From the NCBI GenBank assembly GCA_021397835.1, contig JAJFZO010000742.1, positions 2,179,001 to 2,243,000 of the forward strand: a stretch of DNA of 64,000 bases. The letters are read 5' to 3'. The stretch is from Moringa oleifera (Eukaryota; Streptophyta; Magnoliopsida; Brassicales; Moringaceae). The notes under the pieces were generated by a model, which saw nothing but the letters and a program-made list of their open reading frames with translations, searched no databases and was not told the origin of the DNA. Each line of letters begins with the position of its first letter. Position 1 is the stretch's first letter. The position numbers were made by a program, and so were the translations under genes. This document shows positions 37,215-49,360 of this stretch, in pieces.

Positions 37215-38514
37215 TAAGACATTGATGAATGGTTAAAACTTTTTCTGGAGTCTTTGGTAAGGATTACTTGCCCAAGGCACTTCTCAATCTTGGTACACTA
37301 ATACTCAATTTGAGATACTACAGAACTTCATCACCAATCAAATGAAAAGTTTATCAATTAGCATTACTCATCGAATAGATGATTTGGAGCAACATGCTCA
37401 ATAAGAACTTTATTATCTTAGGACTACAGTTAATGAGACGGGTAGAGGTTTTGGACATGAGGCGAATTATAGGTATTCACCACCATAATAATATATATAT
37501 TTTTTAATGTTATAATATGTTTAATGGAAAGCACAGTTGTCCTATGTAAGTTAGTCCTTTGTAATATAACTCTATATACTCTATTAGTTTTTAATTGTTA
37601 GGTACACTTAGTTATTGTAAATGATTGACATTTTTATTACAAATGGCCATCTCTAGTCACTTTTGAATTCGTTTTTTATTATGGATGGATTAAATGTATC
37701 TTTGTTTTATGTTAAGACTAATATTTTAAAACCAAATGAAATTTATGCATATTAGAGTGCTTAAGATATTGATATTTATTGATTGAAATATGCATATTGA
37801 TAAATGAGTGGATGCTTTATGAGAAATCATGAACTTTTATCTATGTTGAATGCAAATATATGCATATCCAAATGCAAATGCTTAGTTTCATATTTCATAG
37901 ATGTGTGAATGATGTATTGGTAAATGTCTTTTGGTTTACCTGTGGGGTTTATGAAGTTAAGGACAATCTATTGGGAGTGCTTGCATCTTGTATTTTGCTA
38001 AAATGGATGAAAATATGAGCTTGGATTACTGAGGAAGAGACTTTCCTCATATCAAAATACAATCTTAAAATTTCTTGTTTTGTCAAACTTAAAGGAAGTT
38101 TATGCTTGAGTTTTCTTTTGGTTTCAAAAGTTTTTCCACTAATCTCTTTAAACTCTCAATTATATTGGTAGGAACCTAAACATTTATTATGATGGCCATT
38201 TTGAATGAAGGCTATATCAATCTGTACTTAGGTATAACGATCCACGTATGTGATAGCTTATAGATATCTTAGTAAAACTTTTTCAAATGGTTTATACTTC
38301 TAGTTTTTATTATAAACTCCTCTGTTTTTCAAGTATATTAAATGCTTTAGTGAAAACTTTTCACACTTCCTTTTTTTCTCCTATTTTTGATATCTTTTAA
38401 ACTCACTCCTTTATGTGTTATCGATCTTTAATACTTATTTTCTTAATCAATGCACCTTTTTCCTACATGTTTGCATCTTGTATTTTTCTAAAATTTTCAC
38501 ATGCCTTTAGTGAA
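37215..38514 (+). mobile_element. 3' untranslated tail of copy A (left arm of the inverted repeat)
   Basis: Non-coding tail following the third ORF. It aligns with copy B's tail (39800 down to 38600 on the minus strand) through long words such as TTTATGCTTGAGTTTTCTTT and ATGATGTATTGGTAAATGTC. The alignment to B stops near 38450-38514. The expected polypurine tract and 3' LTR of copy A are missing; instead the sequence runs into the inverted LTR stub of copy B. Confidence 0.75.
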
Positions 38515-38580
38515 GTATAAATGGTTTATTGTAATCAAAACTTAAGACAATTATTCCTTAATGGCATCATGGGCTCAACA
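38515..38580 (-). mobile_element. 3' LTR stub of copy B at the inverted junction
   Basis: Minus strand from 38580: TGTTGAGCCCATGATGCC then ATTAAGGAATAATTG and CTTAAGTTTTGAT, the first roughly 67 bases of the family LTR (compare 30770 on). It is directly preceded by a polypurine tract. Left of about 38515 the sequence is no longer LTR but the tail of copy A in the opposite sense. So the 3' LTR of copy B has been replaced by copy A's tail. Confidence 0.75.
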
Positions 38581-38581
38581 A

Positions 38582-38594
38582 TTTTCCCTTTTTG
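38582..38594 (-). other. Polypurine tract of copy B
   Basis: Minus strand CAAAAAGGGAAAA, one base before the LTR start TGTTGAGCCC. This is the plus-strand primer site of an LTR retrotransposon and fixes the orientation of copy B. Confidence 0.8.
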
Positions 38595-39880
38595 ATGATG
38601 ACAAACCTATTATGTCAATGACAAATAATAACATGAAGTAAAGCTCTATATTGTATCTAATAGATTTATTCACTAAAGGCATGCAAAGATTTTACACTAC
38701 TTTCGTATTTTGCCTCATTACTTACTTCTGCCCCTTTTGGCATCATTTCGAAAGGTGTTTAAGAAGGTAATAATATAAGACAAAGGTGCATTGATAAAGT
38801 AAATAAGCATTAAAGATCGGTAGCACATAAAAGAGCAAGTTTAAAAGATATGGAAAATAAGAGAAAAGAAGGAAGTGCAAAAAGTTTTTCACTAAAGCAT
38901 TTAATGCACTTAAAAAAGAAAGAGTTTAGTAATGAAAACTAAAAGCATAAACCATTTGAAAATATTTCACTAAGATGTCTATAAGCTCTTGCATACATGA
39001 ATTGTTATACCCAGGTATAGGTCGATATAGCTTTCATTTGAAATGGCCCATAAAATATATGTTTATGTTTCCACCAATATGCTTAAAAGTTTAAAAATTT
39101 TAGTGCGAAAACTTTTGAAACCAAAAGAAAACTCAAGCATAAACTCCCTCAAGTTTATGCACCTTATTTTGATAAAAGGAGAAATTTTAACAGTGTATTT
39201 TGATTTGAGCAAAATCTCCCCCTTACTTTTCAATCTAAACTCATTGTTTCATCCATTTTAGAAAAATGCAAAATGCAAACACTTATAATAGTTTTTCTTT
39301 AACGTCCCAACTCCACATGTAAACCAAAAGACATTTACCAATACATCATTCACACATCTATGAAACATGAAGCTAAGTATTTGTATATGCATACATAAGT
39401 ATTCAACAGAGACAAAAGTTCATGATTTCCCATAAACCATCCATTCATTTATCAATATGCATATTTTAATCAAGTACATATCAATATCTTAAGCACCCTA
39501 ATATGCATCAATTCCATTCATTTTAAGATATTAATCATCACTTGGAATAAAGATATATTTCATACATCCATAATAAAGAGTAAATTCAAAAATGACTAGA
39601 GATGATACTTCGAATAAAAATATCAATCATTTATAATAGCTAAGTGTACCTAATAATCAAAAACCAATAGGGTACATAGAGTTATATTACAAAGGACTAA
39701 CTTATATAGGACAATTGTGCCTTCCATTAAACATTATTAATTAAAAATATATATCACTATGGTAGAAGATACCTAAAATCTACCTTATGTCCAAAACCTC
39801 TACCTATTTCATCAAATCTAGTCCTAAGATAATAAAATTCTTTTTTGAACGTGTTGCACCAATTCCCTCATTCTTAATGT
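38595..39880 (-). mobile_element. 3' untranslated tail of copy B (right arm of the inverted repeat)
   Basis: Reverse-complement partner of 37215-38500, colinear except that it is longer near its 3' end. It contains a segment (about 38600-38760) absent from copy A. No coding frame of note. Confidence 0.75.
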
Positions 39881-40750
39881 TTAGAAAGACTGTAGAAGGA
39901 GCATGAGCTCATTCACAAATGCCTTCCACCAACTTCATGTGTTTTATGGTTAGAGTGAAATGGTCTCTGAGTACGAATGGAACTAAACATTAAAGTGCAT
40001 AAAGATTAAAGAGAGAATCATACCATATGGTAAGGCTAACTTGCTATTTTCAACTGTATCAATTATGTATCTTACCATGATATAGGGTAAATTGCATAAT
40101 TCTTGTCTAAATAATCTTATCTAATGTATACGTGTCCTTGAAGGACACTTCATCTCAATACCCATTTCTAAGAAGAAAAATGTAACCAATGATTTAATAA
40201 AGAACCATTGCTGATATTTTCAATTGGTTACCAACAGCCTTGGTCTTAATAGGCATGACTATACATATGCTTTCTGAAGCCCTTTAATGGTTGAATCCTT
40301 AAATTATTAGGTTGACTTTAATGGCATAAACTAAATCCCCTTCATATAAGATCTTCAAAATGGTACCTAATTCTCTATATGAGATTTTAATATGAGTTTT
40401 GCTTATGTTGGTAATGATGATGGCCTTGTCAGTTGAATGCTTAAGGTTTGCAAAGAAGACCTTTACCAAGGTAGGGTAAGTGACTTCATTCATAGCGCAA
40501 ATAGGATTCCACATTTATCGTGCACTCTATTTTCAAGCTAATTAGTTATTCAAAATCAACATGTCTACCTATTTTGAACATTTATATTCTTAATGTCCAT
40601 AGTGTACTTAGTTTTACACTCATTATCTTGAAGAAGTTCAAGTTCATCTTACCTTGCCCATGAACGCTTAACCCCTAAGGCATCTTCTACAGCTTTCTTC
40701 CCTTTGCTAGGGGCTACCTTAATCCTTAGCATTTTAAGGTTAAAGAGTTA
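39881..40750 (-). pseudogene. Third (post-pol) ORF of copy B
   Basis: Minus strand. It starts MLRIKVAPSKGKKAVEDA, then LGVKRSWAR; 40514-40299 reads NEVTYPTLVKVFFANLKHST followed by ISYRELGTILKILYEGD, matching copy A around 36660-36790. The Val-x-x-Phe-Phe-Ala-Asn-Leu motif is like the Glu-Phe-Tyr-Ala-Asn-Leu core of the plant-specific transposon-protein domain. Stops and frameshifts are present, fewer than in A in this part. Confidence 0.6.
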
Positions 40751-41299
40751 GGGATTTTGGTGAAATTCAAGGAGAAAGGAAGAGATTTAAGGAGAAAGGA
40801 ACCCAATTTTGTCCAAAAGTGCATAGACATCAACGAGAGGGAGAGTGGGGCTAGAGTTTCAATAAATAGAAGAAAATTTAAGGGAAAAAACAAAGAGAGG
40901 CTTATATATCTCATCGTACAGGTAGTACCTTTCAAAGTAACAATACTACTAGTAAACATTTTGTCTATCGTGGTATTTTTTGTTTTTATGGTATTACCAT
41001 TGCATGTTATTGTCATCATGTAATGATATTACCATTGCCCTATATTACTAGTATAGTGGAGGTAATATCACTTATTCATTAAAGAATACATGTCTTTTGG
41101 CTAGTGTTCAACTAATTTCACTTATCCTAATTGCTATATGATCTATATCCAAGTAATTGTATGTGAACCAACTATATTTATTTCAAGAGGTAGCACTTAT
41201 AAGTTGCACAAATTTCAAAGAATGAAGACAAAGATGATAAATATTTAATCAATAATACTACAAAATTCCTTTTAGAGTTTTGTTGAGAAAAATGAAAAA

Positions 41300-44200
41300 C
41301 AATCTATGTTTTCCCTAAATTTCTCATTACTAATTCTTTCCTTATTAGAGAATGTATCTCCACTTAATGGCTTAGTAAAAATATCTGCTAGTTGAGCATT
41401 AGTGGTATAAATTCTAACACCATATCTCTTCTCTGCACATGGTCTTGGAAGGAATGGTGTCTAATTTTTATATGTTTGGTATGTGAGTGCTAAATTAAAT
41501 TCTTAAAAATATTAATTACAATTGTGTTGTAACATCTAATTGGAACATTTTTATAGTCAAAGTCATAGTCTCCTAACGTTTGCTTCATCCATAAAGTTTA
41601 TGCATAACTTCGACCAGTTGCAATATATTCGGCCTCAATCATAGATAATGTTACTAAATTTTGCTTTTTGCTAAACCAAAAAACTAAAGAAGATCTTAAA
41701 AAATATTATGTCCCACTAGTACTCTTATGGTCTATAACATAGCCGGCATAATCTGTATCAAAGTAGCTAATTAAATCAAAGTTAGTTCCCTTGCGATACC
41801 ATAATCCGAGATCAATGATTCTTCTAAGATATCTAAGTATTCTTTTTACCATTTTAAGATGTGAATCTCTAGGACTCACTTCATATCTAGCACATATACA
41901 TACACTAAATAGTATATTCGATCTACTTGTCATTAAGTATAATGACCTTATCATGCATCTATAAGATGTCATATCTACTTCCTTACCCTATTCATTTTTA
42001 TCCAATTTTTTTGAAATGCTCATGGGTGAATAAGCTTAACCCTTTTCTATACCAAAGTGCTTAAGAAAATCCTCAATATATTTGCTTTGATTGACGTCTA
42101 TACTATCATTTAATTACTTACTTTGCAAGCCAAGAAAGAAATTAATTCTCTCATCATGCTTATTTCAAATTCTTCTTACAAACATTTTGCAAATTCATCA
42201 CATAGTTTTACATTTGTGGCATTAAAGATAATATCATTTACATAAATTTATACTATCAACATATCTTTTTTATCTTTCTCAATGAAGAGAATATTATCTA
42301 CTTTACCTATCTCAAACCCCTTTGGTCATTAAAAAATTACAAGGTCTCTCAAACTAAGCTCTAGGTGCACACTACAACCCATACAAGGCTTTTTTAAGTT
42401 TATATACATGGTTAGGACATCAAAACACTTATATCTAGAGCGTTGCTTCACGTAGACTTCTTCCATGATGTAATCATTCAAAAATACACTCTTAAAATTC
42501 ATTTGGAAGAGTTTAAAAAGTCTACGTAAAATGCGAAGGCATAAATCATTCTAATGCTTTCTAATGTTGCTTTCTTTATAATCAATTTCCTCTTCTTGAT
42601 TATAATCTTGAGCTATTAATTTAACTTTATTTCTAATAATATGCCCTTATTCATCAACTTTGTTCCTAGATACCCATTTGATGCTAATTATGCATTGATC
42701 ATTTGGCATAGAAACTATTTCAAACTTGATTCCTCTCAAATTAGTTAAGTTTCTCTTGCATAGTCATCATCCAAAACTCATCCCATTCAGCCTTTTTAGT
42801 ATTCTTAGGTTCTATTTAAGACACAAAAATAATAATGCAACATGTTTTCCTATAGGATGCGATAATCCTTCTACCTCGATATAGACTAACTATGATTTGT
42901 TCTATAGGATGATCTCTAGCCATTCTTCATTTTTTAGGTAGGTTATGATTTATGTCATTGGAGGTATCTTCTTCAATAACAATAGGTCTTTCTATGTCAC
43001 CTTCCCTAACTTCCTTAGAGATATTAAGTTTCTCCACTTTTTTAGTAATCCCTAGTTGTTCTTCATTAATTTCCTTGTGTTGCTCTAAAGTGGGTTTTTC
43101 ATCAAATACTACATGATTCATTTTCTTTACAGTCATAGAACTCTTATTATAGACCCTATAGGCTTTGCTAGTAGTGGAATATCTTCGCAAAATCCCTACA
43201 TTGGTCTTAAAGTCAAATTTTTTTAGTTTGTCTTTTGTGTTTAATACGAAGCATTTACATCTAAACACTCTAAAGTAGCTAACATTAGGGACTCTATCTT
43301 TTCATAGCTCATTTGGAATTTTTGAATCTTAAATTTAATTAAGACTTGATTCAAAATATAGTAGGTATTCACTACTTCCTCCCAAAAATACTTAAGTGAT
43401 TTATTCTCATTTATTATAGTTTTAGCCATTTCTTGAATGGATTTTTTTTTTTTTTTTTTTACCATTTAATTTTGTTAGAAGTAGAGAAATTGTGACTATA
43501 TCCGTAAACATTATAATATATCTCAAACTTATCACTATCAAATTCTTCTATAGTCATTTCTAATTCTCACAATGGTGCTTTCTTTTTCGTTTCATACCTT
43601 CTTAAAGAACTTTAAAAAAAGGTCTCCAATGCGACGTCCTTATGAGCTAGAAATAGCACCCAAGTGAACCTAGAGTAATCATCCATTATTATAAAGACAT
43701 AATATTTGCCTTTTAGATAGACCAAATAAGTTAGTGTATAGTAGTTGAAGTGGCATAGTTATGGATATATCCCTTTTAGGTTTAAAAAAACCTCCAACGT
43801 ACTTTCCCATTTAGTAAGCTTCATAAATTTTATCTTTTTCAAATCTAAGCTTGAGAAGACCATTCACAAGATCACTCCGAGATACGTTAGATAATAAGTC
43901 CATACTTGCGTGACCTAGTCTTCTATTCCATAACCACGTATCATTGCAAGTGGCTAAACACAAATACTTCTATCTAGGTGACCTATCAATTTCTATGGCG
44001 TATACATTAGAACACTTCTTACCTATATACACCACCTCATTATTCGTAAAATCCCCCATGATGCATTTATTTTGCTCAAATGTAACTTTAAATCCTTTAT
44101 CACATAATTAACTTATACTAAGCAAATCATGCTTCAATCCATTAACCAATAATACATTCTCAATCATAGTAAAAGAAGGGTTACCTATATGCCCAATTCC

Positions 44201-44680
44201 AATTATCTTTCCTTTTGTGTTGTCTCAAAAAGTAACATAGTCTCCCTTCTTCAAGTAAGCATTGAGAATTTGGAGGCATCATCCATCATGTTGCGTGAGT
44301 AACCAATACCAAGATACAATTTGTGCTTCATTATAAAAAGTTATTAAATGTTGATCTTTGCTACCCACTTTCTCATGGGTCCATGGGAGTTAGTGTTCAT
44401 GCCTTTTCGCACTCATTGAAGTTTGGAATTTTTCTTTAACCAACACCTAGATACTAATGTCCTAATTTGCAATAATTTAAGTATCTAGATGATTGTTTTG
44501 AATTTACTTTGACAAAATAATTTTTATAATATTTTTGAAACTTAGAAAGCCTATGCTTATCAAAGCTACATCTTTGACTACTTATTAGCATGTCCAAGCT
44601 CTTTTGCCCTTTGGAGAATTTTTCCAATAAGAGCTTGTAACTATTTAGTTCTCTTCTTAGTTTAATAAGCTCATCATCCA
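41300..44680 (-). pseudogene. pol of copy B (protease, integrase, reverse transcriptase, RNase H)
   Basis: Minus strand, full domain order kept. Protease near 44330-44270 reads LGIGYSRNMMDDASKF; the Asp-Ser-Gly active site is lost. Pre-integrase near 43930 has LWNRRLGHASMDLL. Integrase has DDYSRFTWVLFLAHKD near 43680, and 43465-43241 has SIQEMAKTIINENKSLKYFW. 43268-42927 has FRCKCFVLNTKDKLKKFDFK and STTSKAYRVYNKSS, with HVVFDE. Reverse transcriptase carries IYVNDIIF near 42240, the second catalytic Asp being Asn. RNase H, 41972-41706, has DSHLKMVKRILRYLRRIIDL and DYAGYVIDHKSTSGT. A T run of about 20 at 43441-43460 encodes extra Lys. Frames are broken many times. Confidence 0.85.
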
Positions 44681-45944
44681 TAACTTTCTTCTTATTCTCT
44701 TTTGATTTCTCATTTTCTGATTCAATAAATAGTTTTTCATTTTCTTACTTTAATTTCCTATAATCAATCCTAAGAGCATAAATTTCTTTTTAGGCAATTC
44801 ATACCTAAGAGTTTGTTTTCTCATTAACTTATACAAATCTTCAAATGCATTTGATAACTCATTGTAAGGTAAGTTTGCATCAAGAATAGAATTTTTTACC
44901 TCACTTGTGTCTTCAATTCCCAAAAAAACATATATTTCCCCAATTGTCCCATCTTCACTTCTAGATAAGCTCTTTTCACTATCATCCTAAGTCACCTTTA
45001 GTGCTTTCTTCTTATATTTTCTCTTATTGAGTGTTGAACAATCAACTTTTAAGTGATTAGGGTTCTTGCACTCATAGCATGTGGGGAACTCTTTCTTTAT
45101 TTCATATCTTGAAGCACTTTCTCTTCTAATATTTCTCCCACCACTCTTGATATTTTTCTTGTTCCTTAAGAACTTTTTGAACTTCTTGCTAATGAGTACT
45201 ATATTATTTTCATCATTTTCTTCATCACTAGAGATCTCTTTCTCATGAGAGCAAGATTTCATAGCTATGACCTTCTTTTCTTCACATTTTTTTCCTCTTT
45301 CTCTTTAATCACCATCTCATGAGTCATGAAAGACCTTATGAGTTCTTCAAGTGGTAACTTATTGAGATCTTTAGCCTCAGCAATCATCGTCACTTTTGGA
45401 TCCCAACTTGATGAAAGACACTTAAGAGTCTTTCTTACCATTTCAACGTCAACATAAATACGATCATAATTTTTCTATGAATTGGTTATGTCAGTGAATC
45501 TAATGGACATCTTACTAATTGATTCTTTTGATTTCATCTTAAATAACTCATAGCTATAGACAAGCATGCTTATCTTTGATTCTTTTATTTAATTAATTCC
45601 CTCATGAGTAATTTCAAGTGCATGTCAAATGTCATGAGCACTATCACAAGCATAAATCCTATTGAATTCATTTTTATCCAAAGAGCAATACAAGATATTC
45701 ATAGCTTTAGCATTTAGAATATCTCCTTTTTTATCTTCATTATCGATTTCATTTTCATTTTTTCTTACTTCCCTACCTTTCATTATTTTGGTGGAAAGAA
45801 AAGTTTCATCTCAACAACCTTCTAAAGATCAAAGTTGATTGATCTAAGATAAATTTTCATCCTACCCTTCCAATAGCTATAATCATTCCCATCAAAAAAT
45901 GGAAGCCTAAATATGGAGAATCCTTCTACAAGATTGGCTCCCAT
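44681..45944 (-). pseudogene. gag of copy B, decayed
   Basis: Minus strand, ATG at 45944: MGANLVEGFSIFRLPFFDGN then DYSYWKGRMKIYL, the standard copia gag N-terminus. 45262-44987 keeps an intact zinc knuckle, CYECKNPNHLKVDC (Cys-x2-Cys-x4-His-x4-Cys). A coiled coil leads to KGQKSL near 44590. Stops interrupt the middle. Better preserved than gag of copy A. Confidence 0.8.
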
Positions 45945-46003
45945 GGTTGCCATATACAATCTTTAACTTTAAACACTTAAATTTAATAAATCTTAATCAC
46001 CTT

Positions 46004-46015
46004 GCTCTAATACCA
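46004..46015 (-). other. Primer-binding site of copy B (initiator tRNA-Met)
   Basis: Minus strand TGGTATTAGAGC, one mismatch to the TGGTATCAGAGC site used by plant copia elements, two bases after the LTR end. Confidence 0.8.
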
Positions 46016-46017
46016 CT

Positions 46018-47337
46018 TCTTAGCCCTAAGTAAACAACCCAAGAGGGTTGAATTGGGTATTTTATATTTTTTTGCTTTTATAGCAAGATTTCAAGCTTTC
46101 ATGCAATGACTTAGCTATATCAACAATATATTCATAAATATAAATGCATTAATTAAAAAGAAGGGATAAAGATAGCAAATATAAGCTTTAACATGGTTCA
46201 ACCAGCCCTTGCCTACATCGACGACTTCAAACCATGCTTAAGGATTTCGCTATATTACTTTTCTTGAAATACAACTTGGTTATTCCAACCTAGATCTTTT
46301 ACAACAAGGTGATCACATATCTTAATACTTAAATCTTTCCAAAATGATATATGGTTTATACAATAAGAAACTTTCATACAAGAGTAGAGTTAATCACAAT
46401 GAAGTTCAAGATCTCTCAAAAACTAACTCAAAGATAGATGATTTTTCAAGTGTAAGAGATTATTTTTGAGCTATCAATGCAATAAAACGTAAAAGAGAAG
46501 TATGCTTTTCAATTTTAAAAAGTCTTTTACACTAGATTTTAAAATATAGCTATTACTCACAAAAAAAAAAAAAAAAACACTTCTTGAGATGTCATATTAC
46601 GGTACCACTAAAAGATTGATAGTGTTACTTCAACTAGTCGATACTCACAAAATGTACATTTAAGCAATAATACCACTTCAGACCAATGGTAGTACTTCAA
46701 ACAAAAGTGTTTTCAACAATAACAAACATTACTTGGTAGTATTGCCTAGTTGTAGTGTCACAAGATAGCGGCAGTACCGCTCAACACTCGTTAACAGCCT
46801 TTAAATTCTATCTTGAGAGTGACTGTACAACCTCAGACAGTAGTGTTTGTGGTAGTACTACCCTTAAGCTGATAGTACCGTTATGTGGTATTATCGCCTA
46901 ATTACGCTAGTACTACTCTGCGGTATTACCTTTTAATCACGAAAATACCCTTCTCTCTTTTCTTCACTCTTTTATATCCTTTTTCTAATTTTTTTTAAAG
47001 ATATTTCTATTAAAGTGGGATCAATTTGAAAAGCTCTTTAAAGTTTATTTTTAAAACACTTAAACATGAGTTTTAAGTTCAAGCTTACTTAGAAAAGGAT
47101 GCATGAAGTGTGTGTAATCATTCATCTATTTAAGCATTATAATTGAAAGAAAACTCTAATCTTAAATAGGATCTACTTTCTTTTTTCTTCACTTGAATTC
47201 AATGCCTTACTTTGTTTAATTTATTGCACATGATTTGACTTCTTAACACTTTGAATGCTTCACATTTAAATAACTATATTAGTTTAAGCAACAACACTTA
47301 AAGCTAATTATTTCTTAAAAGTATCATGGGGCTAATA
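46018..47337 (-). mobile_element. 5' LTR of Sirevirus-like copy B
   Basis: Minus strand from 47337 (TATTAGCCCCATGATAC, first dinucleotide TG changed to TA) to 46018. It aligns with the LTR of copy A. It contains the motif cluster at 46600-46930, including the perfect 12-base palindrome GGTAGTACTACC at 46851-46862. Flanking bases (ACTAA at 47338-47342) do not match those left of copy A (ATTGA), so no shared target duplication brackets A plus B. Confidence 0.85.
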
Positions 47338-48930
47338 ACTAAGCCATTGTTGGATAGCGATGGAGGTAATATGATCGATGATAGAACAATGACGAACTTA
47401 TCCAACACTAGCTTGATTTTAAATTTTTTTTAAAATATATATAATTTATATTAATATTTTTAATTTATTTATTTATTTTATACCATAATTAACAAATAAA
47501 AAATTAAATCTAATTGAAATTGCTTACATAATAAAAATTTAACGCACAATATGATCAAGTTTGAAAGCCCCATAAACTCAATATTTTTTCTCTCTACTTA
47601 CTATTTTCTAGTAGATTTAATTGTTGTCTATCTTAAGAACATTGAAAGATCCTTCTTGTGGCTAAGAGGAAGAGATAACTAACTTCTCACTATAATACTA
47701 TAAAAACAGAATGTATATCAAGTAATTCATTATCTAAAATGAAATCAAATAAAAAATATAATTATTAAATATTGAATAAAACTGCTTACATGTACTTAGT
47801 GTGGAGTACTATCATTGAATTATTTGATATTGGACTTCTTGATATGAATCCATTTAATTAATTAACAAGTACATAATTAACATTAAATTAATTAATTTAT
47901 ATCGAATTAAATAACATTTAACTATTTAATTAAAATATAATTAATTAACATGTAATAAACTAAACAACATTTAAATAATTAACATTAAAACGAAAAAATA
48001 ACAACCAATTTAAAACATCTGAATGAATTGATTACCATCTTATTAATTGGCTTCTAATTGACTAATTAACATCTTAATAATTAACATATAATTAACTAAT
48101 TAAAATCTAACTAATTAAAATTTAATTAATTTTATAATTGATGTCCTTTTCGTGAACTATTGAAAACATTTTGCAAAGAATAAAAGAGTTTTCTCCATGG
48201 CTCAGCTTTCCATCCTCAAACCAATGAAAAATATAAATATCATGTAAATTTTTGGGGAGATAAAGAGGATTTCATTATTGTTCCATCTTACGTACTATTA
48301 AAAATATTTTTTAAAAAATAAAAAGGATTCGCCATCACTCGACTTTCTGTTCTCAAATCAAGAGGAGTGCAAGTTTTGATTATGGTTAAAAAGACAACAT
48401 AAGATCTATCCAAATACGAATGAAATTAAATTAATTGCCAAACTTGATTTCACCAATCTACAAATCAAATTTCAAAGTCTGCAAAAACGTAAATGAACTA
48501 ATAAATTATCCCTTTTTTTTCATCATTTCATGACTCTACACCAATACTATTTTTACCATACATGATTATATCTATTATAGCAAACAAAGTTATGGATCTT
48601 ATTGATGTAATACACTTTCTCATTTATTATTATCCATTTCCTTAATACTATAAAAGCTAACCTCTTTGGACAAGATTAAGCATTGTGTTTCTTTTTCAAC
48701 TATCTGAGTAAAAGAATAAAGCAAACACAGAATTGACAAATCATCTCTCTATTCTCCTTCAATAATGAGTTGTGATCTCCAATTACTCGAAAATTCAACA
48801 AGATAATGAAAGATTTATCGGTCTTGAATAAAGGATAAAGAATCTTAACAATTACACATCCAAGTTTCTAGTATCCATCCAAGATTCTTTATGCAGCAGA
48901 GTACTAACCATAATCGGTTCGAAATTAAGA
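47338..48930. other. AT-rich spacer, no gene recognised
   Basis: The first 80 bases have AGCGATGGAGG and GATCGATGAT words that weakly resemble CACTA subterminal DNA. The rest is low-complexity, with many TAATTAA words around 47830-48130. No coding frame. Confidence 0.45.
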
Positions 48931-49360
48931 GGCAGAATGAGAAAAGATTTCTTCACCTTTAACTCTTGCAAATTACTAGAGGAATGCAGTGGGAGAATCA
49001 AAAGATCTCTTCCAGAATTGCCCGAAAGAAATGAAGAGAAAAGCCAAGGAGAAAGTCACTGTTCTTTAATACGAAAGAAACTACGTGTTCAGTGATTGAA
49101 GACAGTGAGACTCTCTGTCGCTTTCAGGTTCTTGAGTTAGAGAAGCAAGATTCATCTGCGTGTCTCCAGTGAGAGAAGAAATCGGTGTGTTTTCTCTGTT
49201 TTCCAAAAGGTTCTTTGAGTCGGAAGAAAATTTGTAGTTTCGTCAGGAAAGGCTAAATCGAAGGAGAAATAGAGACGAAGACAAGGCCGTCCACCACATG
49301 AGATGGAGAGAGCTTTCTTTCAGAAGGACCGGTACCCAAAACCTTAGGTAAGAGGGGGGA
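48931..49360. other. GC-richer island, possible 5' exon/UTR of an unidentified transcript
   Basis: About 430 bp stand out from AT-rich surroundings by mixed base composition. The minus strand is pyrimidine-rich in parts, like a plant 5' UTR. On the plus strand an ATG at about 49300 gives a short frame ending CAAAACCTTAG followed by GTAAGAGG, a plausible donor. No protein family is recognised, and no downstream exon is visible. It could equally be part of a transposon LTR. Confidence 0.25.

Noticed and set aside
40757..41023. 88-codon plus-strand frame
   Set aside because: Antisense to the leader and start of the third ORF in copy B.
30770..47337. Single-event inverted duplication as the only explanation of A and B
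   Set aside because: The arms differ visibly throughout and have different internal deletions, so two insertions plus a later junction event remain equally possible; kept only as an open question.
30765..47342. Target-site duplication bracketing the whole A plus B block
   Set aside because: ATTGA on the left and ACTAA on the right do not match in either orientation.
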